DNA of 30,295 nt from contig JANMDR010000252.1 in assembly GCA_031376425.1 (NCBI GenBank), positions 1 through 30,295 on the forward strand, given 5' to 3'. Position numbers and translations under genes: made by a program. The DNA comes from JANMDR01 sp031376425. GTDB taxonomy: Bacteria > Pseudomonadota > Gammaproteobacteria > Burkholderiales > Usitatibacteraceae. The notes under the pieces were generated by a model. The model saw only the letters and a program-made list of their open reading frames with translations, made no database searches and was not told where the DNA came from. Of the stretch, positions 1 to 8,764 are shown piece by piece (the first letter of the stretch is position 1; each line of letters begins with the position of its first letter).

Positions 1-1550
1 TCCAGTTTTTTTATCTGCGACACATCCGTTACCGTACCCACCATACCAGCAGGTTTGCCGTCGGTATCAAATATGGCCGTTTTGCTTACGATCACATCCA
101 ATAATGTGCCGTTTTGGATCAGAAAGCGCTGTTCCTCGGTATTTATTAAGCCGGGGTTTTGCAGCAATTCCATTTCAACGCGTTCTGTTGCAAAGGCCTG
201 TTCTTCGGATTGCACCTCGTTGACTGTACGACCTATATAGTCGGCACGGTCAAAGCCAGTCATTTTCTCCCACGCGCGGTTAAAGCTAATATAGCGACCA
301 TGCGCGTCTTTTCGATAAATTGGTACAGGATTCATTTCAATTAAATCTTCTGTCAATTTCACTTGGTTACGCAATTGCACTGTCATCGTGGCGGCGAGTC
401 CCTGCGCTTGTTTACGCAGGCGTGATAACAAAAAAATCAAACCCGCAATCAACGCCGTGCCAATGATGCCCGATAAGCCAATTAATATGGGCAGGCGATT
501 AACCTCCGTATCTAATTCGCGAACACTCCCAGCAATACTAAGCCGCCACGGCCTGCCATAACGTGACATTGAGGTATCGAAACGGTGCGCTTGAATGTTC
601 GAGGCACTCACAGCACTTCGCATTTGGCTCGTTGAAAATATCGGGGTCTCGCCGTCAGCAAGACTTATATTGAGTGGGGCTGATCCTTCTGAAATTACAG
701 AGGCAAGCAATTCGTCAATACGGACCACGGCATGAACAAAGCCTATCGGTAATGATTTCTCCTGTTGGGACAAAATGGAATCGCGCGGGTTGGTGTATAC
801 CGGCATCACCATCAAGACGGCCGTTGCATATTGCGGCACACGCGGCGCCCACTCTAGCGGGGCGCTAATGGCAAAGGCTTGTAGGTTCTGCGCCTCGCTT
901 ACGGCCGCGGCAATACGTGGATCTAGTTTCCATTCGTAACCAAGCGGCAATATATTAGAGTTGGGGGCAACCGCATAGGCTAAGTTTGGTAGCGATTTAT
1001 TGCTTGATCTGTTACTTGAAGGCGCTAGTTTTGCATTTTCCGTCAATGCCTTTACTTTATTGTCGGCAAGGTCTGCGCGCCAAAAACCAATTTCATTTAA
1101 TCCAGGAACACGTAGCGTTTGATCCAACGATTGCAAATAAATTAGCCACTGCTTATTCGTAAGCTCTGGATTTGCGGCAATTAAACCCGATGCACCACGC
1201 ATGACACGTTCGACATCGTCAATGGCACTTTTAACGCGGCCAGCGGTGTCCGTTGCGGCGCGCGTAAACTCTGCGCTGGCAACTTGTTTTTCTTGGTTAT
1301 ACGTGCGCCATGCCGCAACACCGGTCGCGACTAATAATGCTGCGAGCACTAGGTAGGGCAAATTCAGATGGGTGGTAAACCAGTAGAACGGCGGCTTCGA
1401 GGCTTCGCTAACGGCGGTGTCACTAGTGGTGCCAGACTCGGCGTTAGCGCTCGTAATTTGTGTTAATGGGGCAATATATTCATCCGAGCCAACGCTATGA
1501 AGCGAAATAGGCGCTTCAGATTTGAGTGCATGATGAGGAGTATTTGGCAT
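1..1550 (-). CDS. CHASE-PAS membrane sensor protein, 3' end outside window
   Basis: This open frame runs from an ATG at 1550 off the left edge, giving 516 visible residues. After about 60 polar residues come a membrane segment (about 64-81), an extracytoplasmic CHASE-like domain (about 105-300), a second membrane segment (about 353-376) and a PAS domain (about 400-516, with NPVPIYRKDAHGRYISFNRAW). Proteins of this layout sense small ligands outside the cell and pass the signal to a C-terminal output module, usually a histidine kinase or a GGDEF/EAL domain. That output lies outside the window, so the type of signalling cannot be told. The gene lies 80 bases downstream of the chpA-like gene on the same strand and may be the last gene of the chemosensory operon. 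I see no strong ribosome binding site before the ATG. The CHASE and PAS assignments come from recognised sequence pattern only. Confidence 0.8.
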   Translation of the reverse strand, partial: MPNTPHHALKSEAPISLHSVGSDEYIAPLTQITSANAESGTTSDTAVSEASKPPFYWFTTHLNLPYLVLAALLVATGVAAWRTYNQEKQVASAEFTRAATDTAGRVKSAIDDVERVMRGASGLIAANPELTNKQWLIYLQSLDQTLRVPGLNEIGFWRADLADNKVKALTENAKLAPSSNRSSNKSLPNLAYAVAPNSNILPLGYEWKLDPRIAAAVSEAQNLQAFAISAPLEWAPRVPQYATAVLMVMPVYTNPRDSILSQQEKSLPIGFVHAVVRIDELLASVISEGSAPLNISLADGETPIFSTSQMRSAVSASNIQAHRFDTSMSRYGRPWRLSIAGSVRELDTEVNRLPILIGLSGIIGTALIAGLIFLLSRLRKQAQGLAATMTVQLRNQVKLTEDLIEMNPVPIYRKDAHGRYISFNRAWEKMTGFDRADYIGRTVNEVQSEEQAFATERVEMELLQNPGLINTEEQRFLIQNGTLLDVIVSKTAIFDTDGKPAGMVGTVTDVSQIKKL

Positions 1551-1600
1551 GAATGGTGTAGCTAGAAATAACCTACAAGGTTGCTTATAGCATCAGTAAT

Positions 1601-1619
1601 TTAAGCTTTGAAAGCTTAA
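1601..1619. repeat. 19-base inverted repeat between chpA-like and CHASE genes
   Basis: TTAAGCTTT and AAAGCTTAA flank one central G, a perfect inverted repeat. It sits 12 bases after the chpA-like stop. Its AT-rich stem and lack of a T-run on the minus strand make it a poor intrinsic terminator. It could be a protein-binding site or a weak attenuator, but no function is shown. Confidence 0.5.
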
Positions 1620-1630
1620 GCTTAAAGGAC

Positions 1631-4555
1631 TTAAGCGGCCTGTGCCATTCCTGTATTTTTTTGCAATGCCTCGTTTATTTGACGCAGTAAATCACCATCA
1701 GTATAGGGCTTAGTAACATAAAAATCGACACCTGCCCGCGCAGCTTGGTCACGATGCTTATCCATTGATCGTGAGCTAATCATAATGATAGGTAAATGTT
1801 GCGTTTCTGGGCGTAGCCGTAGATGCTCGGTTAACTCCAAGCCGTTCATATTCGGCATTTCTAAATCAGTACAAATAACATGTGGGTCAAAACCTTTTAG
1901 TGCACGAACAGCTTCTAGACCATCGCTTGCTGTTTTTACCTCATAGGCAGCATCTTCTAATAGCTGAACCAGCGATTTGCGAACCGAAAGCGAATCATCC
2001 ACCACCAAAATGCGGCGCGCTTTTTTACGTGCTGCGGCGGCCATTTCGGCAGCGGCGGCAGAAATAGCGATCGGCTTATTGAGCAGTTCCGGAATATTTA
2101 GCAGCGGCACGACTGCACCATCACCAGTCAACGCTACGCCAGATACACCATGTACGCGTGGTAAGAATTTACCCATTGTTTTAATGGTAAGTTCTCGTGT
2201 TACCACGATGCGGTCAACCAATATAGCAATGGTGCCGGTAGCAGTACGCACCAGCACTTTTGGCATCATTTGGGCGCGACCAAGTGTAAGAGGCGCGGTG
2301 GGGAATCCGGTAATAGGCGCGAGTTCGTTGATAGCAAATTTTTGCTCGCGATGCGTATAACTAAATTGACCATGGTCAAAATGGCATTCGCCAAATTCGC
2401 CGGGCAATGCCTCAACAATATGATGGATGGGAATGGCAAAAATTTGCCCTGCGGCGTCAACGAGCAGCGATTGCTGCGTAACTAATGAGGCTTGTAGACG
2501 CAACAAAACTTCGCAACCGTCTCCCACTTCAGAGTGCAGATCAACGGTGCCTTTAAGTTGCGTTAAACGGGACACCACCACATCCATACCCACACCGCGA
2601 CCAGAAATTTCGCTAACGGCGTCGCGCGTTGAAAAGCCCGGCAATAAGGTGAGCCGCGCCAGATCATTTTGATTTAGTTCCGCATCTGCCTCAATTAGGC
2701 CACGGTCCACGGCTTTCTCGCGAATGCGGGCATAATCCAGCCCTTTGCCGTCGTCCTTAATTCGTACCAAAATACTGGAGCCCTGACGAATAAATTCCAA
2801 TAAAATTGCACCAACCTGCGACTTATTCGCAGCGCGGCGAACATCGGGCATTTCAATACCGTGATCGACAGCATTGCGCAAAATATGGAGCAGCGGATCA
2901 GCGAGTTGCGCTAATACATCGCCATCGATCAAAATATCCCCGCCGACAATTTTTAACTCCGCCTGTTTGCCGGTTTGCTGGCAAGTTTGACGAATGTTGC
3001 GGGTTAAACGATTGGCGAGCGAACTTACCGGTAATAAACGAGTGGCGATAACTTGGAACTGCATTTCGCGATTGATGGTATTTTGCGCAGTCACATCGCT
3101 ACTGAGTTGCGCTACTTCCGCTTCGAGGCCATTGGCAAATTCTCGTGCATCGGCGGTAGTTTCTACCAAGGCACGCGCCGCACCGTGTAATTCGTTATAA
3201 CGATCTAATTCTAATGGGTCAAAGTCTGGATCAGCTTGCCCGTGGGCATCGGCTTTGGTGAGTGACATGCCTCGGAGCAACACCAGTTTTTCAATATCGA
3301 GCACGCGCTGTTGCACGATTAAATTTTGCGTCAGTAGCGTTTTGGCACGTCCGTTAGCGCTTTTTACGCGGGTTTCTAGCTGCGCGATTTTTGCATTCAT
3401 TTCGCCAACTAGGCGGAATAGTTCATCCACCGTTTTAACGGCAACGCGCAGGGTCGCATCAGCTTCCTTTGGTTGCGCTGTGTCTGCCACCGTATTGAGC
3501 GGTGCTACAACTTCGGGCTGGGCATTGCTAACAGTAGTAGTGGCGATAGTAGTGGACGTAGCAGAGGCAATCGCTCCCACCTCTGCAGCGGAAAGCACAT
3601 CGTCATCTGCGACATCGGCAATTTCGCCCGACTTTATCTTATTGGCCCAAGCAACAACTTCACTTAAAACCGCAAAGGAATTATCTGGTGCTTCTTCATC
3701 GCCCTGTAGAAACGCGACCATTTGCGCCATGCAATCGGCTGCAGCCATCAGCGATGTGGCAACTGCACGCGGCGGGGTGGCTTCGCTGTTTTCAAAATAC
3801 TCTAGAATATCCTCGGTGTGATGACCCAAGGCCGCGATACCGCGAATGCCAACGATATTGGCTGAACCCTTGAAGGAGTGGGCGATGCGTTTCGCTTCGC
3901 GCAAATCTTCTTGGGTAGCGCGACCAGACGCGATCAATCCGGTGAGCTGCGAAAACTCATTTGATTTCGTTGGTGCCTCGTCCATAAAGGCATTGAATAC
4001 ATCTAAATCAGCATCTTCGCGCAACTGTAATGAGACGTCCTCTAGCGTTACCGTTGTTGGTGCCGCCGCTGCGCTTAGTTCGGCAGTAAGCTCCTCAGGG
4101 ACATCGGGCGGGGTAGTTAGCGCCTGAACCAAGCCCAAGCTGACTTCGGGGCCTAATGGTTGCGCACCATCGGGGCTGCTCAGGTATTCAGCGAGACCTA
4201 GCGCCGCATCAAAATCACCGGGTTCGGTGAGATAAGTATCAACGATAGCCTGCCAGCCCATCAAATGCTGGCAAGCCCGCGCATGGGGTTCACCTTCAAG
4301 CATCATCACACCCGGTAGCGCCGTGATCAGGTGTTGGCACCACGCGTTTAATCCAGGCATACCGATTAATTCCGCAGTCTGACCAATACGCTCAACTTGG
4401 CCCGAGTAAGCTTCCAGTGCATCGAAGGTCGCTGCAGCACCTGCGGTAGGAGACGCAAGCACTGCAATCCAGCGCGCAAAATCCTCGGCGGTTTGCGCAA
4501 GTTCTTTACGCATCTCGTTTAAAAAAGGAGCAATTGCTGGGTTCGGCATGTTCAC
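1631..4555 (-). CDS. chpA: ChpA-like hybrid chemotaxis histidine kinase (CheA type)
   Basis: This is the CheA-type kinase of the pilus chemosensory cluster (974 aa). Residues 1-150 look like a degenerate Hpt-like helical module without a clear phosphohistidine. A true Hpt domain follows, with His226 in RIAHSFKGSA. Next come the dimerisation and regulatory region (about 369-530), an ATPase domain with N-box NAVDHG (561-566), DDGKGLD (601-607) and GRGVGMD (652-658), a CheW-like domain (about 693-830) and a C-terminal receiver (848-965) with acceptor Asp897 and Lys949. The kinase should autophosphorylate at His226 and feed the PilG/PilH-like receivers. Pseudomonas ChpA is far longer and carries many Hpt-type modules, so this is a compact form. 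The start ATG follows TTAGGAATGTGAAC, a good binding site. The gene lies 91 bases after pilJ. Confidence 0.9.
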   Translation of the reverse strand: MNMPNPAIAPFLNEMRKELAQTAEDFARWIAVLASPTAGAAATFDALEAYSGQVERIGQTAELIGMPGLNAWCQHLITALPGVMMLEGEPHARACQHLMGWQAIVDTYLTEPGDFDAALGLAEYLSSPDGAQPLGPEVSLGLVQALTTPPDVPEELTAELSAAAAPTTVTLEDVSLQLREDADLDVFNAFMDEAPTKSNEFSQLTGLIASGRATQEDLREAKRIAHSFKGSANIVGIRGIAALGHHTEDILEYFENSEATPPRAVATSLMAAADCMAQMVAFLQGDEEAPDNSFAVLSEVVAWANKIKSGEIADVADDDVLSAAEVGAIASATSTTIATTTVSNAQPEVVAPLNTVADTAQPKEADATLRVAVKTVDELFRLVGEMNAKIAQLETRVKSANGRAKTLLTQNLIVQQRVLDIEKLVLLRGMSLTKADAHGQADPDFDPLELDRYNELHGAARALVETTADAREFANGLEAEVAQLSSDVTAQNTINREMQFQVIATRLLPVSSLANRLTRNIRQTCQQTGKQAELKIVGGDILIDGDVLAQLADPLLHILRNAVDHGIEMPDVRRAANKSQVGAILLEFIRQGSSILVRIKDDGKGLDYARIREKAVDRGLIEADAELNQNDLARLTLLPGFSTRDAVSEISGRGVGMDVVVSRLTQLKGTVDLHSEVGDGCEVLLRLQASLVTQQSLLVDAAGQIFAIPIHHIVEALPGEFGECHFDHGQFSYTHREQKFAINELAPITGFPTAPLTLGRAQMMPKVLVRTATGTIAILVDRIVVTRELTIKTMGKFLPRVHGVSGVALTGDGAVVPLLNIPELLNKPIAISAAAAEMAAAARKKARRILVVDDSLSVRKSLVQLLEDAAYEVKTASDGLEAVRALKGFDPHVICTDLEMPNMNGLELTEHLRLRPETQHLPIIMISSRSMDKHRDQAARAGVDFYVTKPYTDGDLLRQINEALQKNTGMAQAA

Positions 4556-4624
4556 ATTCCTAAGATGGTACGCTGTGGTTAATCCGGTTAATCGCTTTTC
4601 GCGGTATCGAAGTAGATGGCTACC

Positions 4625-4652
4625 TTATGGACAAGTTATGGCCGATTTATGG
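4625..4652. repeat. three TTATGG hexamers at 11-base spacing
   Basis: On the plus strand TTATGG occurs at 4625, 4636 and 4647, separated by ACAAG and CCGAT. The exact 11-base period puts the copies on nearly the same face of the helix. The last copy includes the pilJ stop codon. The repeats lie in the gap between pilJ and chpA. They may be a binding site or chance; no function is shown. Confidence 0.5.
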
Positions 4653-7169
4653 ACGAACCACGATATTGGGCAGGCGGAACACGGATACAGAATCAACCAG
4701 GCGCTTTGAAGATTGCATCAAGTCTGATGTCACCACGTTCTGTGCTGCAAGCTGCGTCGCCGTTTTCTCGGTGGAGGCCGTAATTTCTGCAGCGGCATTC
4801 GATAACTCAACCGCTAAACGTACCTGTTCATCCGAACTGCGTGCGATAGTTTCCACCAGTTGCACCAAGCGTAATGTTGTTTCGCGGGTTTCCGTCATTT
4901 TTACACCGGACGCACGTGCCAAATCAGAACCCTGTACTACTTGGTCAATGGTCTTGTTCACCGTGGCGATGGTATCGTTGGTTTCAATCTGAATATTTTG
5001 TACTAGGCTGGCAATCTGCGCAGTCGCTTGACGGGAGTTTTCCGCCAAGCGCTGTACTTCCTCGGCTACCACCGCAAAGCCGCGACCCGCATCACCGGCC
5101 ATCGCCGCTTGCATGGAGGCATTCAACGACAGTACGTGAGTACGTTCAGAAATCGTGTTGATCAGATTCACAATCTGGGAAATCTCTTGCGAACGTTCGC
5201 CAAGTCGCTTAATTCGTTTTTCCATCTCAGAAATCGTTTCGCGAATCGCATCCATCCCGCGCACCGTCGTTTGCACCGTTAGTAGCGCGTTTTCAGTAGA
5301 ACGCGATGCATCGGCCGCCGCTTCGTTAGAACTGGTTGCTAAACGTGCCACGTTATTCATGGCCTCAGTCGCATCGTTCAAATTGATGGTGAGTCGGTTT
5401 ACCGTATCGCGTTCCTGCGCTGCCACCATGTTTACCGTGTCTGATTGCTCTTTGAGTCGTAGCGATGACTGTTCCACTTCACCCGCCACCTGCGTTACCT
5501 CACGCAACACCGTGGCAGTTGCCTCTGTAAGTTGATTAATAGAGTCACCCACGGTACCGATAATATCTTCGGTCACAGCAGCTTTTACCGTCAAATCTCT
5601 TTGCGATAAATCGGCCACCGTAGATAGCAAACCGATAACTGAGTTATTTAAACTATCGTTTTCTGCTTCAGCGGCTGCAAGGGCAGAAATACGATCATCT
5701 AGCAAGTTATCAAGTGCACCGCCCAATGTTTGCATTTCATCATTTGACTTAATCCGTGAACGCGCCGTGAAATCGCCTTTGGCGACTTTTTGCACGGTGG
5801 ATTGTAACTGCGCGATAGGTAACATAAACCGTCGTACGAAGAAGAAAATAGCAATACCCGCAAGGGTTAACAAGGTTAAGGCCGTAGCCACCGCGGTGAA
5901 GAACATATTATTTCTGAGAGCGATCACAGGTGCTAAAACTTCGGACGCATCTTGCTGGGCGACGATTGCCCAAGTGAGACCTAATACTTTCAAAGGAGCA
6001 TATGCAGCCAGTACATTACGGCCAAGATAGTCAGTTTCCGTGATGGTACCAGTTTGGCCTTTTAGAGCATTTGCGGCGGCCTCGCCAGCAATTTTTTGCT
6101 GGCCAATCGTGCTATTTTTCTTTCTTACGGTATCCAGTGCCGCAGGTCTCGCGCCACCCGCCTTAAATGCAGCAAGGTAGGTCTCCTTTTTTTCGAGTGC
6201 CAATCGCGCATCGGAACGCATGAGTTTATCAACCCCAACCAAGTAGGCTTCACCGGTCTCGCCAAAACCATTTTCTATCCATTTTTTGTTTGTGGTCATA
6301 ACAGCGGATATTTTATCCAGCGGTACCTGCACTGCGAGTACACCGATTAAATTATTATCCTTAAAAATTGGTGTAGCAATGAATGCGGCTTGGTCATCAT
6401 AGGACGCTAAGTACGGCGCGTAATCTGACAAAAACACATCGTCTTTAGTTTTAGCCGCTGCTGCCCGTTTTGCGACGTCCGCTAAACTAGTGTTTGCGGC
6501 AATCCCAGTGGTAAGGTCGGAGGCGAAATCAAGCTCCTTAAATACCGTGTAAACAACCCGATTGGTCGCAGGGTCAATCAGGAAAATATCGTAGTAGCCA
6601 AGTTTCTTTTGCAGGGTTTCAAAGCTGGGGTGATAGGCTCCATGTACTTTTGCGTAAAACGAACCATCGGCAGGATCGTAAAATTGATCTTTCTTGCCAG
6701 TCGGCTCTGGGTTTGCTGCGATATAGGTATGCTGCAGAGTACGCGAGGTAGAATCGAGTTTTTGTAAAATGTCTTCTAGGCTCGGCGCAGCCGTGGCGTT
6801 GCGATTAGCAAATTCGCTGGAAAAGTCTTTATTATAGTAATCCGCAAGGCGGCCTTTCATAGCGGGCATTTTCTGCTCGGCGTTGGTTTCCTTCACCACC
6901 GTGGCGAAGCCTCGCTGTAGGCCTTCAAAGGCGGTGATGGTCAGTTCCGTTTGCGCTAAGCCGTTTACTTCTTGGCTTAATGTCGACAAATATTCTTCAA
7001 TCTGCCCGCGGCGGTTTTCTCGAATCGCGGTGAGTTTTGATGTTGCCGAGAGATTCAAGCTTTCTGTGGCTGAATCGAAAGCGGATTTACCCACCAAACC
7101 CGCAGTAAGCGCAATCGGGATTAGCGCGAGTAGACCCGCGCCAAGAAGTAGTTTTGATCGTACGTTCAT
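4647..7169 (-). CDS. pilJ: PilJ-like methyl-accepting chemotaxis protein
   Basis: This inner-membrane chemoreceptor (840 aa) has a first membrane helix (about 8-27), a large periplasmic region (about 30-418) resembling a double Cache sensor (YYDIFLIDPATNRVVYTV near 192-209 and FGETGEAYLVGVDKLMRSD near 302-320), and a second membrane helix (about 422-446). A HAMP domain (447-499) and a second HAMP-like segment (about 513-545) follow, then a long cytoplasmic coiled coil. The hairpin tip is at 669-716, with SLNASMQAAMAGDAGRGFAV. That tip resembles PilJ-class receptors, but the protein is longer than Pseudomonas PilJ (about 680 aa, from memory) and its sensor domain looks different. No C-terminal CheR-docking pentapeptide is visible. 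It should signal through the PilI/CheW adaptor to ChpA. The ATG follows TAAGGATATGAC. The ligand is unknown. Confidence 0.88.
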   Translation of the reverse strand: MNVRSKLLLGAGLLALIPIALTAGLVGKSAFDSATESLNLSATSKLTAIRENRRGQIEEYLSTLSQEVNGLAQTELTITAFEGLQRGFATVVKETNAEQKMPAMKGRLADYYNKDFSSEFANRNATAAPSLEDILQKLDSTSRTLQHTYIAANPEPTGKKDQFYDPADGSFYAKVHGAYHPSFETLQKKLGYYDIFLIDPATNRVVYTVFKELDFASDLTTGIAANTSLADVAKRAAAAKTKDDVFLSDYAPYLASYDDQAAFIATPIFKDNNLIGVLAVQVPLDKISAVMTTNKKWIENGFGETGEAYLVGVDKLMRSDARLALEKKETYLAAFKAGGARPAALDTVRKKNSTIGQQKIAGEAAANALKGQTGTITETDYLGRNVLAAYAPLKVLGLTWAIVAQQDASEVLAPVIALRNNMFFTAVATALTLLTLAGIAIFFFVRRFMLPIAQLQSTVQKVAKGDFTARSRIKSNDEMQTLGGALDNLLDDRISALAAAEAENDSLNNSVIGLLSTVADLSQRDLTVKAAVTEDIIGTVGDSINQLTEATATVLREVTQVAGEVEQSSLRLKEQSDTVNMVAAQERDTVNRLTINLNDATEAMNNVARLATSSNEAAADASRSTENALLTVQTTVRGMDAIRETISEMEKRIKRLGERSQEISQIVNLINTISERTHVLSLNASMQAAMAGDAGRGFAVVAEEVQRLAENSRQATAQIASLVQNIQIETNDTIATVNKTIDQVVQGSDLARASGVKMTETRETTLRLVQLVETIARSSDEQVRLAVELSNAAAEITASTEKTATQLAAQNVVTSDLMQSSKRLVDSVSVFRLPNIVVRP

Positions 7170-7269
7170 GTCATATCCTTAAACTGTGAAAACCCTAAAT
7201 TACGGCGACTGCGCTGCATCGCTGATAAGAACTGCTAGAACTGCAAGTCAACGCACCCGTAAACAACGA

Positions 7270-7851
7270 CTAAATAGCTTGTGCAAAACGCTCGAAAAAC
7301 AAACGATCATTAAACTCAACCCAAGTGTCCGTTTCCGATGCACCATCGTTATACGCTTTGACGCAGTATTGTTTTAATTGCGCGTGCACCGATTGCGGTT
7401 CAACTTCGTCATCACTCAGGAAGCGTTTGCGCTCTGGCAAGGCATCAATAATCACGCCTGCAGCACTGCTACCAATGCCGAATACCAGTAATTTAGCGGA
7501 TTTGGTAGCAAAACTGCGCACACCAAAAAGTGCGGCCAAATCAAAAACGGGAACAGCATTACCATGTAAATTTGCCATGCCTTTAAGGCCTGCTGGAGCA
7601 CCTGGGAGCCGATATAGCACCGGTATTTCGCTTAATTCACTGGTCGATTCAAATCGTGCTAAAAGCCGCAACGGGCCAACTCTGAAACCTTGACGGTCAA
7701 TATAGCGCTGCTCTCGACCTTCAGTTCTTTGCCGTTGCGCAATTTCTAGGGAAAGCCGCTGCTGTAGAGATTGTAGATCGCTATCAGACAATCTCACGCC
7801 AAGATTTGACTTGGCTAATTTTGACTCCGCTCCGTTATTCATCGTTGACAC
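7270..7851 (-). CDS. pilI: PilI-like CheW-domain adaptor
   Basis: This 193-aa soluble protein has a CheW-like SH3-type fold from about residue 57 onward. The recognisable core is LPGAPAGLKGMANLHGNAV, then PVFDLAALFG (82-110). It should couple the PilJ-like receptor to the ChpA-like kinase. The first 55 residues form a charged, probably helical leader not found in minimal CheW. In classical CheW the core reads NLRG; here it is NLHG, so the usual receptor-contact arginine is a histidine, perhaps a match to the partner receptor. The gene starts 9 bases after the preceding PilH-like gene, so it is almost certainly cotranscribed. No strong ribosome binding site is seen, which fits translational coupling. 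Confidence 0.88.
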   Translation of the reverse strand: MSTMNNGAESKLAKSNLGVRLSDSDLQSLQQRLSLEIAQRQRTEGREQRYIDRQGFRVGPLRLLARFESTSELSEIPVLYRLPGAPAGLKGMANLHGNAVPVFDLAALFGVRSFATKSAKLLVFGIGSSAAGVIIDALPERKRFLSDDEVEPQSVHAQLKQYCVKAYNDGASETDTWVEFNDRLFFERFAQAI

Positions 7852-7860
7852 TTGTCGGTC

Positions 7861-8226
7861 TTAGTCAAATGCTTTGAGTTGATCCAAAATATCAGCTTCG
7901 GTATAAGGCTTAACGACATATCCTTCCGCCCCCTGCATTTTTGCCCACATTTTATCGGCTTTTTGTCCCTTACTGGTCACCAATACAACCGGAATATCTT
8001 TGGTATCAGGGTCTTTTTTCAGTGCGCGTGTAGTGGCAAAACCGTCCATGCCGGGCATATTGACATCTAAAAAGATAATGCCAGGTTTTTCAGACTTGGC
8101 CTTTTCAATCGCTTCAGCGCCGCTGGTAGCGGTACGCACATGTATATTTGCGCTCGCTACAATTTTTTCGATATTGATTAAGTCAGCGGCAACATCGTCA
8201 ACGCAAAGCGCTTTAGTGATCGGCAT
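7861..8226 (-). CDS. pilH: PilH-like single-domain response regulator (second copy)
   Basis: This 121-aa protein is a complete CheY-like receiver and nothing else: acidic pair in LCVDD (residues 10-11), phosphoacceptor Asp54 in IFLDVNMPGMDGF, Thr/Ser switch in LVTSKG and conserved Lys106. The stretch DKMWAKMQGAEGYVVKP closely resembles PilH, which in Pseudomonas tempers ChpA output or governs pilus retraction. It is clearly a duplicate of the upstream receiver at 8374-8736, sharing most residues, including MWAKMQG. It lies just upstream of the PilI/CheW gene, with 9 bases between. No good ribosome binding site precedes the ATG, and a 147-base gap separates it from the previous gene. Which copy is the working PilH cannot be told. 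Confidence 0.85.
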   Translation of the reverse strand: MPITKALCVDDVAADLINIEKIVASANIHVRTATSGAEAIEKAKSEKPGIIFLDVNMPGMDGFATTRALKKDPDTKDIPVVLVTSKGQKADKMWAKMQGAEGYVVKPYTEADILDQLKAFD

Positions 8227-8373
8227 AAATATTGGCTTTTCTGTTCGAGTGAGGGAGAATTTATTAACGCTTTGAATCGGAGCAATCAGTTATCTATTGC
8301 TGAAGGCAAATGCGTCGCAATGCACGTGCGCAAATGCGTTTTAGCACCAGCGATTTAATTCAAACGTCTTAAC

Positions 8374-8736
8374 TTAAAACTTTTTAATTTCGTTCAACAC
8401 AGCTTCCGGATCGGCGGGTTTAGGTACAAAGCCTTTGCCACCCTGCATTTTTGCCCACATTTGATCCGCTTTTTGCGATTTACTTGATACGAACACCACC
8501 GGAATATCCTTGGTTGTTGGGTCTTTTTGCAATTCGCGCATGACCGAAAAACCGTCCATACCCGGCATGACGATATCTAAAAATATCATATCGGGTTTTT
8601 CGCTTCTGGCGCGTGCCAAAGCATCTTCGCCACTGGTCGCGGAAATTACATTTAAATTCGCGCTAGAAACAATTTTTTGGATAAGCGTTAAATCTGCTGC
8701 AGCGTCATCAACACAAAGCACTTTACTGACTGACAT
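8374..8736 (-). CDS. PilH-like single-domain response regulator (first copy)
   Basis: This 120-aa CheY/PilH-like receiver has the acidic pair in LCVDD, phosphoacceptor Asp54 in IFLDIVMPGMDGF, a VSSKSQK switch segment and Lys106 in GFVPKP. It aligns with the neighbouring copy at 7861-8226 with one residue difference in length and a majority of identical positions, so the pair arose by tandem duplication. The two differ mainly in the last helix and the segment after Lys106 (PADPEAVLNEIKKF against PYTEADILDQLKAFD), the face receivers often use to meet partners. The ATG follows AAAGGAAATCCC, a good ribosome binding site. It lies 28 bases after the PilG-like gene and is probably in the same operon. 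Confidence 0.85.
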   Translation of the reverse strand: MSVSKVLCVDDAAADLTLIQKIVSSANLNVISATSGEDALARARSEKPDMIFLDIVMPGMDGFSVMRELQKDPTTKDIPVVFVSSKSQKADQMWAKMQGGKGFVPKPADPEAVLNEIKKF

Positions 8737-8764
8737 GGGATTTCCTTTGATGTTTAATAGTGCA

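Noticed and set aside
2366..2379. Perfect palindrome TTGACCATGGTCAA, like a RutR box
   Set aside because: It lies inside the chpA-like coding region and lacks the two-base centre of the RutR consensus, so the half-site spacing is wrong.
3255..3821. 188-codon open frame on the plus strand
   Set aside because: It is antisense to the chpA-like gene, Ser/Ala/Thr-rich as expected from the complement of its coding frame, with no domain.
8290..8345. Direct repeat GCAAATGCG with palindrome GCACGTGC between the two PilH-like genes
   Set aside because: The copies are short, few and without promoter-like context; likely chance.
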